Source of the DNA: Candidatus Nitrosymbiomonas sp.
Lineage (GTDB): Bacteria; Sysuimicrobiota; Sysuimicrobiia; Sysuimicrobiales; Humicultoraceae
Direction: 5' to 3'
Assembly (NCBI GenBank): GCA_020724185.1
Contig: DYHL01000089.1
Location: 1-7,266 of the forward strand
DNA: 7,266 nt
Part shown: one piece after another, positions 1 through 5,706 of the stretch
How positions within the stretch are numbered: the stretch's first letter is position 1
Layout: each line of letters starts with the position of its first letter
Program-made: the position numbers and the translations under genes
Notes under the pieces: model-generated
What the model was told of the DNA's origin: nothing
Databases searched by the model: none
The model's input: the letters and a program-made list of their open reading frames with translations, nothing else

Positions 1-79
1 GGCCGTGGCGGAACCAGGCCTTCTCGTCAAGCAGGGCTGAAAGCAGCCGAGCAACATCGGCCGCCGTGTCTGGGTGCAT
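1..79 (-). CDS. Start of an unidentified gene, cut by the left window edge
   Basis: An ATG at 79-77 opens a minus-strand frame that stays open for 26 codons to the window edge. It starts MHPDTAADVARLLSALL and continues DEKAWFRHG. A strong purine-rich ribosome binding site (GGAGGGGAGAGG on the minus strand, 94-83) sits just upstream, which is the main reason to call a gene. The visible residues look like an amphipathic helix with no signal peptide or membrane segment. Too little is present to name a family. It has the same orientation as the polysaccharide genes but is separated from them by 103 bases that hold a terminator candidate and a promoter-like sequence, so it may start a new transcript. 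Existence of a gene is fairly likely; its function is unknown. Confidence 0.6.
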   Translation of the reverse strand, partial: MHPDTAADVARLLSALLDEKAWFRHG

Positions 80-82
80 TGA

Positions 83-94
83 CCTCTCCCCTCC
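83..94 (-). promoter_or_regulatory. Strong ribosome binding site for the left-edge gene
   Basis: The minus strand reads GGAGGGGAGAGG followed by TCA and the ATG at 79-77. The GGGGAG core ends six bases before the start codon, a normal spacing. It is one of the two best ribosome binding sites in the window and decides the start of the left-edge gene. Confidence 0.6.
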
Positions 95-113
95 GGCATC
101 AGGGATCGGGGCC

Positions 114-130
114 TGCAAGCGGCCTTCCAT
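114..130 (-). promoter_or_regulatory. Possible sigma-54 (-24/-12) promoter
   Basis: On the minus strand the sequence TGGAAGG-CCGC-TTGCA matches the classical sigma-54 pattern TGGCACG-N4-TTGCW at 10 of 12 defined positions. The GG and GC doublets have the exact required spacing (GG at 128-127, GC at 116-115). Transcription would start near 103, giving a leader of about 24 bases that contains the ribosome binding site of the left-edge gene. Sigma-54 use in this organism is not shown, and no activator gene is visible. The match was found by eye and could be chance. Confidence 0.33.
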
Positions 131-137
131 ATGGAAG
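124..137. promoter_or_regulatory. Perfect 14-base palindrome, possible operator
   Basis: CTTCCATATGGAAG is its own reverse complement. It is less GC-rich than its surroundings and lies in the only real intergenic gap of the window. It overlaps the upstream (-24) half of the promoter-like sequence at 114-130. A dimeric regulator could bind such a site, but no copy elsewhere in the window supports a regulon and the regulator is unknown. Confidence 0.3.
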
Positions 138-145
138 TTGTTCCC

Positions 146-179
146 AAAGCCCGCGGATTCTAGACAGAGCCCGCGGCGC
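146..179 (-). terminator. Weak intrinsic terminator candidate after the toroid-protein gene
   Basis: Starting just downstream of the TAG at 185-183, the minus strand reads GCGCCGCGG (179-171), a 14-base loop, CCGCGGGC (156-149) and then TTT (148-146). The arms pair over eight GC-rich base pairs with one bulged G. The T-tract is only three bases, which is short for an efficient intrinsic terminator. The same bases also make a 9-base direct repeat (AGCCCGCGG on the plus strand at 148 and 168). Position favours a terminator; sequence support is modest. Confidence 0.35.
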
Positions 180-182
180 GCC

Positions 183-1598
183 CTATCGGTCGGTTGCCAG
201 AGACCGCAGGTGAGGATCTGCGAAGATGCGCGCGCCCTGCGCGCGCACGCGATGGGAAAGCAGGCGCAGTTTCAGGTAGAGACCAAGGTACTTCGTGCAG
301 ATCTCCGTAGTGGCTAACTCTCCGGTCCGCGCGTCCACCTTCCACGCCATGCCGTGGGGCTGGCGGAAGTGCCGCTCCAACGCGGCGGAAAGCTGCGCCT
401 CGCCATCCCCCCACTCCCCATCTCCTGTCAGTTGCTCCAGCTTCATTAGATTTACGGCAAGGTCCACGAGCGGATCAAGCGCGGCATGAGGGTCGGCATC
501 CCGGTTTGGTATCAACCCTACCGGTGTGCGCTGCCGCAACCAGGCGCGCGCCGACCGGGACGCGGCATGCAGGCACTCCTCATCGCCCAAGTCATAGAAG
601 ATGTCCAGAAGGACCTCCATCCAGGTGTTGTTCGCGAACAGCGAAACGTCCCGCGGCGCGCCTCGTGCTGGCCGGATGTCGTAGAACCGGCCATCCTGCG
701 CCGTCATGGCGTTGAGCGCGGCGCGCTTCCAGCACAGCACGGCATCCCGAATCCACTCCTGGCCACTGGCCCTGTGGAGGGCGAGCAGCCCGAAGATGAA
801 GAACGCGTCCCCCTTGGCAACGACGCTGCCCCCAGACCCCGGCCGCCCGCGCGCCCGGAAGACCAGATCGAGCAGAGGGGCCAGGGCACTCCCCAGCGCG
901 CTAGTCGGAAACCGCGCTGGAAGAAGTCCCCGGGCACGGACCTCCGGCAGGGCCATCACCGCCTGCGCCATCTCCGTGGCCCAGGACAGGTGGGCTTCGT
1001 CGCCGGTGACACCATGGATCTGCACGAGACCCTCGATCCAGATACCGGCCAGCATCGGGTTGCTCAATGGTAGATGGAGACGCAGGGGACTACAGGGGAG
1101 CGCCGCGTAGACCGGAAGCCCGTTGCGGCCGGCTGCCAGGAGCCTGACACCGGCCAGGAAGCGCCCGACATCGGAGGAGATCACTCCCTTCCCCCAGGTG
1201 CGAAGCGACTCCGCCAAGCCCCACAGGGTGTCCACAGCGGCAAGATTGGAGTATAGGATTCTGTGGACGCGTCCCCGCAGACCAGGGCCGAGCGCCAAGC
1301 CGTGGATTAGCCCGGTGGGAGCCTGGGTCAGACGCAGCGCCTCCAGCACCTGACCTTGGGCCCACTCGCACAACGCGCCGTCGCCGGTGATCCGCCCGAG
1401 TTCGTGTACGTACTGCACGTAGTCCCCCAGATCGTCAATAAGGGGGCTCGGGTCAGCGATGCACCCGCGCCGGACGTCCACGGTTCGAGCCAGGAGGCCG
1501 TGCGCGCCACAGTACCGGTCGCGCAGGAGCCGCGCGACCTCGACGGCCGGGGCCAGACCGTCGCGCTCGAGTCTACGCAGGCCCACCAGCTCCTGCAC
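183..1598 (-). CDS. Predicted (alpha/alpha)6-toroid protein in a polysaccharide operon, function unknown
   Basis: A 471-residue protein. The frame is open much further upstream, but the GTG at 1598 is the best start: it lies two bases after the TAG of the preceding gene, and GGGGAGG sits five bases before it. There is no signal peptide or membrane segment, so it is probably cytoplasmic. The sequence looks entirely helical, with hydrophobic/aromatic helices and turns such as TGD at 71, 198 and 391, SGQE at 278 and LGDEE at 337. Six similar turn elements recur: GLIHG (96), GLPVY (160), GLLPA (224), GRFYD (303), GLIPN (361) and GMAWK (416). This fits the six-hairpin toroid shared by many glycan-active enzymes (for example GH88/GH105-like hydrolases, sugar 2-epimerases, and polysaccharide lyase or C5-epimerase domains). 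Candidate pocket residues include D55, D56, E189, D264, N323-N324 and D376. It follows the three adenylating enzymes and is the last gene of the operon. The fold is inferred from pattern only; no specific activity is assigned. Confidence 0.8.
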   Translation of the reverse strand: MQELVGLRRLERDGLAPAVEVARLLRDRYCGAHGLLARTVDVRRGCIADPSPLIDDLGDYVQYVHELGRITGDGALCEWAQGQVLEALRLTQAPTGLIHGLALGPGLRGRVHRILYSNLAAVDTLWGLAESLRTWGKGVISSDVGRFLAGVRLLAAGRNGLPVYAALPCSPLRLHLPLSNPMLAGIWIEGLVQIHGVTGDEAHLSWATEMAQAVMALPEVRARGLLPARFPTSALGSALAPLLDLVFRARGRPGSGGSVVAKGDAFFIFGLLALHRASGQEWIRDAVLCWKRAALNAMTAQDGRFYDIRPARGAPRDVSLFANNTWMEVLLDIFYDLGDEECLHAASRSARAWLRQRTPVGLIPNRDADPHAALDPLVDLAVNLMKLEQLTGDGEWGDGEAQLSAALERHFRQPHGMAWKVDARTGELATTEICTKYLGLYLKLRLLSHRVRAQGARIFADPHLRSLATDR

Positions 1599-1600
1599 CG

Positions 1601-2965
1601 CTACCTCCCCTGGTGGAGCGTACTCTTCATCACAGGCCGCTTGCCCGACGGCTCGCGGGGTATGTGCCCAACCGGCGTCACCCGCACGGTAATCTGGCCT
1701 ACCAGCGCGGCTTCCAGGTGCCGGGAGAGCTCCTCCTGGCGGTTCTCGCCGTAGTCGCTGATTGGCACTACCACAACCTCCAGTTCCTCGACCCGGTCCT
1801 GCCGAAACTGATACTCCCACAGTAGGTCGCCATGCAGCCCCACGATCATGGGCGCTATCATCGTTGCCGGGATTCTGAAGCCAGAGGCCGTGACTATCCA
1901 CTCCCAATCCCGGCCTTCCAGCCCGCCCAGAAGTGGTAGGGTCCTCCTGCACGGACACAGCTCCTCCCCACCCGCTGCGCCTGCGTCTCCGATCTCATAC
2001 CGCACAAACGGCATGGCATGGTTGCGCAGATCAGTAATGACCAGACGGCCCTTCGAAGCAGGCGCCCCACGCGCTTCGCCCGGCCCTCCGGTGACGATCT
2101 CGACGACACACCCTTCGGTGTTCAGGTGCCACCGCCCATACTCGCATGTGTGCGCCACACCGGCCGAGAACTCGCGGGCCCCGTACCGGGAGAAGATCGG
2201 CGTGCCAAGAGCCTGCCGGACCAGGTCGCGGGTGTCGTCACCCATCTGCTCCGCGTCGTAGAGGACGCAGCGCGGGCGGGCGCGCAGCGGCCTGCCGGAA
2301 AGCAGGACCGCCCGGGCCAGCAGGTGCAGCAGGCTGGGATAGCCATAGATCAACGCGGGCGCCACCCTCTCCACCGCCTCCACAACCGGCCCCGGCGCCA
2401 GCGCGTAGAGCAGCTCCGGGGGAAGGAAGGCGCTCCCAACCAACCAGTTCCACCGCGTCCACTTGCGGCGTCCCTCGTTGTCCACCTGCCGTCTGACAAA
2501 GAGGGTGGGGGCGGCGGCCGTGACGCCGGCCCATCCGAGGTCATGCCAGAGGCTGGCCCGCTCGAACGGCAGGGCGCGCCTGTCACGGTAGAACCACACG
2601 GGCGCGCCCGTTGTCCCCGACGAGGCCCTTCGCAGTAGATCTCCCTTGCTCACCCGCTCCGACACCAGAGCATCAAGGTGCGTCCTGATGTCGCGCCGCA
2701 GCAGCACGGGCATAAGTGGAAGATCGTCAATGCCCCGGATGTCGCCGGGCGATACCCCTGTTTGGTCCATTACCCGGCGGTAGTAGGGAACCGTGTCGTA
2801 GGACCAGCGGATCAGGGTACGGAGCCGGGCTTCCTGCCTGGCGCGCAGCTCTTCGGGATCCGCACGCTCGGCCCACTCGAGGATGGCGAGCTCACGCCTG
2901 ACCTGGCTGCGAACCAGGCGCGAGCCCAAGGCGAACAGACCGTGCATCAGGACCGTGCGCAACAT
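1601..2965 (-). CDS. PaaK/CapK-type adenylate-forming enzyme, third paralog (C)
   Basis: A 454-residue member of the ANL superfamily branch that includes phenylacetate-CoA ligase PaaK and the capsule-cluster CapK proteins. These activate a carboxylate with ATP, usually passing it to CoA or another thiol. Visible motifs: the phosphate-binding loop SSGTTGAP (115-122), the canonical form; YGARE (261-265), the aromatic-Gly-x-x-Glu motif; RYEIGD (322-327) with the ATP-ribose Asp; the hinge region starting GR at 351; and the C-terminal lysine motif PSGKRP with K442. A Cys-x5-His (C274, H280) and CPC (337-339) may bind a metal. The ATG at 2965 follows the upstream TAG by four bases, with a weak AGGT ribosome binding site. 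Of the three paralogs this one keeps the most typical ATP loop, but it has CPCRR where the family usually has CxCGR. The substrate is unknown; the gene context suggests a polysaccharide-linked acid. The family call is confident, the exact reaction is not. Confidence 0.88.
   Translation of the reverse strand: MLRTVLMHGLFALGSRLVRSQVRRELAILEWAERADPEELRARQEARLRTLIRWSYDTVPYYRRVMDQTGVSPGDIRGIDDLPLMPVLLRRDIRTHLDALVSERVSKGDLLRRASSGTTGAPVWFYRDRRALPFERASLWHDLGWAGVTAAAPTLFVRRQVDNEGRRKWTRWNWLVGSAFLPPELLYALAPGPVVEAVERVAPALIYGYPSLLHLLARAVLLSGRPLRARPRCVLYDAEQMGDDTRDLVRQALGTPIFSRYGAREFSAGVAHTCEYGRWHLNTEGCVVEIVTGGPGEARGAPASKGRLVITDLRNHAMPFVRYEIGDAGAAGGEELCPCRRTLPLLGGLEGRDWEWIVTASGFRIPATMIAPMIVGLHGDLLWEYQFRQDRVEELEVVVVPISDYGENRQEELSRHLEAALVGQITVRVTPVGHIPREPSGKRPVMKSTLHQGR
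1604..1610 (-). promoter_or_regulatory. Ribosome binding site deciding the GTG start of the toroid protein
   Basis: The minus strand reads GGGGAGG, then TAG (the stop of the third adenylating enzyme), then CG, then GTG. The spacing of five bases is good. The frame has no ATG near here, so this site decides the start. The upstream stop codon sits between the site and the start, which suggests translational coupling. Confidence 0.7.
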
Positions 2966-2969
2966 GCCT

Positions 2970-4331
2970 CTACCTGCCCTGATCGAGCGTGCTCTTCAGC
3001 ACGGGACGCTTGCCCGACGGCTCGCGGAGTATGCGCGCGACCGGCGTTACGCGCACGGTCATCCCGCCTCCCAGCACCGCCTCCAGGTGACGGGAGAGCT
3101 CCTCCTGGAGGTCCTCGCCGTGGTCGCCGATAGGCACAACCACAACCTCCAGTTCCTCGACCCGGTCCTGCCGGAACTGGTACTCCCACAGCAGGTCCAT
3201 GTGAAACCGCATGGCCCGTTGAAGAATGATCGCCGGGACCCGAAGGCCTGCAGCCGTCACAACCCACTCCCAGATCCGGCCGTCCAGCTCGCCCAGAAGC
3301 GGCAGGGTCCTTCCGCACGGACACTTCTCATCCCCTGCCACTGTACCGATGTCCCCAATCTCGTACCGTATGAACGGCATCGCCATGTTGCGTAGGTCGG
3401 TGATGACCAGGCGCCCCCTCTGTGCCGGCCTCGCCTGTAAGTCGCCAGGCTCCCCGCTCACTATCTCCACAACGAACCCCTCGGGATTCAGGTGCCACCG
3501 CCCGCGCTCGCAGGTCTGAGCGACCAGCCCTGAGAGCTCAGCCGCCCCGTAGCGTGAGAAGATGGGCACACCGAAGGCCCCGGCTATCAACTGACGCGTG
3601 TCTTCACCCATCTGCTCCGCCTGGTAGAAGACGCAGCGCGGCCGGGCACGCAGCGGCCTGCCGGAGCGGAGAACGGCCTGGGCCAGTAGGTGCAGTAGGC
3701 TCGGGTACCCGAGGACGACCGCCGGCGTCACTCGCTCCAGTGTCTCCACGATAGGAGCTGGCTCTCGCGAGTATATGACCTCCAGTGGGATGGAGGCGCC
3801 ACCAACCATCCGGCCCCACCAGGTCACTTGTGAGACCCGCACCGAGTCCCTTTCCATCGTGAGCACCAGCGCGGGGTCCGCGGGTGTTACGCCTGCCCAC
3901 TCCATAGAATGCCACTTGGTGGCCTGCTCGAACGGCACGGTGCGCCGGTCGCGGTGGAAACCCAATGGCTCCGCGCTCGTTCCTGACGTCACCTGGGGCA
4001 ACAGGTCCCTGGTGTGCGCGCGATCTGACACCAGGGCATCAAGATCGGTCCGGACGTCGCGCCGTCGCAGTACGGGCAGAAGCGGGAGATCGTCAATGCC
4101 CCGGATGTCGCCGGGCGATACCCCTGCTCGGTCCATTCCCTGCCGGTAGTAGGGAACCGTGTCGTAGGCCCAGCGGATCAGGGCACGGAGCCGGGATTCC
4201 TGCCGCGCGCGAAGTTCGTCGGGATCCGCACGCTCGGCCCACCTGAGGACGGCGAGCTCGCGCCGCGCCTGGCGGCGGACCAGGCGCGATCCCAGCGCAA
4301 AGAGACCGTGTATAAGGGATGTGCGCAGCAT
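2970..4331 (-). CDS. PaaK/CapK-type adenylate-forming enzyme, second paralog (B)
   Basis: A 453-residue paralog of the flanking genes, aligned with the third copy without gaps for about 370 residues. Motifs: altered phosphate loop TSGTSAEP (115-122), in which the usual second glycine is A120; YGAAE (261-265); RYEIGD (322-327); CPCGR (337-341), the family-typical form; GR at 351; and PSGKRP with K441, the C-terminal catalytic-type lysine. C274 and H280 are kept. The motif set is otherwise complete, so a pseudogene is unlikely. The ATG at 4331 lies four bases after the TAG of the first paralog, and the junction sequence matches the one before the third paralog. By analogy with PaaK it should adenylate a carboxylic acid in the cytoplasm. 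The segment at about 150-190, within the region expected to shape the acid-binding pocket, is strongly different from the other copies, so a different substrate is plausible. Confidence 0.88.
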   Translation of the reverse strand: MLRTSLIHGLFALGSRLVRRQARRELAVLRWAERADPDELRARQESRLRALIRWAYDTVPYYRQGMDRAGVSPGDIRGIDDLPLLPVLRRRDVRTDLDALVSDRAHTRDLLPQVTSGTSAEPLGFHRDRRTVPFEQATKWHSMEWAGVTPADPALVLTMERDSVRVSQVTWWGRMVGGASIPLEVIYSREPAPIVETLERVTPAVVLGYPSLLHLLAQAVLRSGRPLRARPRCVFYQAEQMGEDTRQLIAGAFGVPIFSRYGAAELSGLVAQTCERGRWHLNPEGFVVEIVSGEPGDLQARPAQRGRLVITDLRNMAMPFIRYEIGDIGTVAGDEKCPCGRTLPLLGELDGRIWEWVVTAAGLRVPAIILQRAMRFHMDLLWEYQFRQDRVEELEVVVVPIGDHGEDLQEELSRHLEAVLGGGMTVRVTPVARILREPSGKRPVLKSTLDQGR

Positions 4332-4335
4332 GCCT

Positions 4336-5706
4336 CTACCTGCCTTGGTGGAGCGTGCTCTTCAGCACGGGACGCTTGCCCGACGGCTCGCGGGGTATGT
4401 GCCCGACCGGCGTCACTCGCACGGCGATCCCACCTCCCATTAGCGCCTCCAGGTGCCGGGAGAGCTCCTCCTGGCGGTCCTCCCCGTAGTCGCCGACAGG
4501 CACAACCGCGACCTCCAGTTCCTCAGGCCGGTCCTGCCGGAACTGGTACTCCCAGATCAGATCGCCGTGCAGCCGTGTCGTCTTGTACTGAAGGACCGAT
4601 GCGGGAATCGTAAGACCTGCAGCCGTTACAACCCAATCCCAGTACCTGCCTTCCAGCGCGCCGAGGATCGGCAGGGTACAACCGCACGCGCACCCTTCCT
4701 CCCTGACAGCCGCGCCTACGTCTCCGATCTCGTACCGTATGAAAGGCATGACATGGTTGCGCAGGTCGGTGATGACCAATCGCCCATGTGGAGCCGGCGT
4801 CCCTCGCCGGTCGCCCGGTTCGCCGGATACAACCTCGACGATGAAACCCTCAGCGTTCAGGTGCCACTGCCCGCTTCCGCAGGTCTCGGCGACCATCCCC
4901 AAGAGCTCCCGCGCCCCATAGCGCGAGAAGACCGGCACTCCAAAGGCCCGTGCGATCAACTCGCGCGTGTCCTCCTCCATCTGCTCTGCCTGGTAGATGA
5001 CGCACCGCGGCCGGGCGCGCAGCGGCCGTCCGGATCGCAGGACCGCCTGGGCCAGCAGGTGCAGGAAACTTGGCATCCCCAGGATCGCCGTAGGCGCCAC
5101 GCGCTCCAGCATCTCGACGACCGGTAACGGTCGCCGCGCATAAAGGATCTCCAGCGGCATCAAGGTGCTCCCGGTCACCTTGTTCCACCATACGCTGAGT
5201 CGGTTCTGCGGACGAAACCCGGCCAGCGTCAGCATCAGAACAGGGTCCGAAGGCAGCACACCGGCCCACTCCAAGGAATGCCACTGGGTGGCCCGCTCGA
5301 ACGGCAGGGCACGCCTGTCGAGGCATAACCTGATCGGCTCGGCGCTCGTCCCTCCGGTCACCTGAGGCAGGAAGCGCCTCTTGTGAACTCGCTCCGAAAC
5401 CAGAGACTCGAGGTGCACCCTGACATCGCGCCGTCGCAGTATGGGCAGAAGCGGAAGATCATCAATGCCCCGGATGTCGCCTGGCGACACCCCTGCCTCG
5501 TCCATGATCCGGCGGTAGTAGGGAACCGTGTCGTAGGCCCAGTGGATCAGGGCACGGAGACGGGTTTCCTGCCGCGCGCGCAGCTCTTCGGGATCCGCAC
5601 GCTCGGCCCATTTGAGGACGGCGAGCTCGCGCCGCGCCTGGCGGCGGATCAGGCGCGATCCCATGGAGAAGAAACCTTGCGTCAGGGCCGTGCGAACCGA
5701 ATTCAT
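4336..5706 (-). CDS. PaaK/CapK-type adenylate-forming enzyme, first paralog (A)
   Basis: A 456-residue protein starting at the ATG 5706-5704, which overlaps the flippase stop as ATGA. The frame extends 20 codons further upstream to 5766, but those residues lie inside the flippase gene and do not match the other paralogs, whereas MNSVRTALTQGFFSMGSRL aligns with their N-termini. There is no clear ribosome binding site, so start by translational coupling is likely. Motifs: the most altered phosphate loop, TGGTSAEP (117-124); YGARE (263-267); RYEIGD (324-329); GR at 353; and PSGKRP with K444. The Cys motif is CACGC (339-343), with an extra cysteine in place of the usual arginine; C276 and H282 are kept. 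Expected role as for the other copies: ATP-dependent activation of an unknown carboxylate. Loss of the first loop serine/glycine pattern could weaken ATP turnover; an intact lysine and hinge argue for activity. Confidence 0.88.
   Translation of the reverse strand: MNSVRTALTQGFFSMGSRLIRRQARRELAVLKWAERADPEELRARQETRLRALIHWAYDTVPYYRRIMDEAGVSPGDIRGIDDLPLLPILRRRDVRVHLESLVSERVHKRRFLPQVTGGTSAEPIRLCLDRRALPFERATQWHSLEWAGVLPSDPVLMLTLAGFRPQNRLSVWWNKVTGSTLMPLEILYARRPLPVVEMLERVAPTAILGMPSFLHLLAQAVLRSGRPLRARPRCVIYQAEQMEEDTRELIARAFGVPVFSRYGARELLGMVAETCGSGQWHLNAEGFIVEVVSGEPGDRRGTPAPHGRLVITDLRNHVMPFIRYEIGDVGAAVREEGCACGCTLPILGALEGRYWDWVVTAAGLTIPASVLQYKTTRLHGDLIWEYQFRQDRPEELEVAVVPVGDYGEDRQEELSRHLEALMGGGIAVRVTPVGHIPREPSGKRPVLKSTLHQGR

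Larger units (their letters stand above)
1601..5706 (-). repeat. Tandem triplication of an adenylate-forming enzyme gene
   Basis: Three complete homologous genes lie head to tail. The repeat period between the second and third starts is 1366 bases, and it includes the stop-to-start junction. Exact DNA runs between copies include 43 bases (4351-4393 with 2985-3027), 40 bases (4087-4126 with 2721-2760), 35 bases (3139-3173 with 1770-1804) and 32 bases (4373-4404 with 1638-1669). Elsewhere the copies differ strongly, so this is not an assembly duplication. Confidence 0.9.

Noticed and set aside
157..170. TAGAAT on the minus strand as a sigma-70 -10 box
   Set aside because: No acceptable -35 element lies at the proper distance, and the bases fall in the loop of the terminator candidate.
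486..1073. Plus-strand open frame of 195 codons, and other long plus-strand frames opposite the operon
   Set aside because: They are antisense to well-supported genes, have Arg/Pro-rich composition and no recognisable domains. High GC content explains them.
1599..1958. Upstream extension of the toroid-protein frame (120 extra codons)
   Set aside because: It lies fully inside the third adenylating enzyme in another frame and is rich in Gly, Arg and Pro, like typical GC-rich shadow translation. The GTG at 1598 has a proper ribosome binding site.
2947..3324. Minus-strand open frame similar in sequence to the 1599-1958 extension
   Set aside because: The similarity comes from the two paralogous genes being read in the same alternative frame. 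It has no ribosome binding site, and the conserved enzyme motifs are in the other frame.
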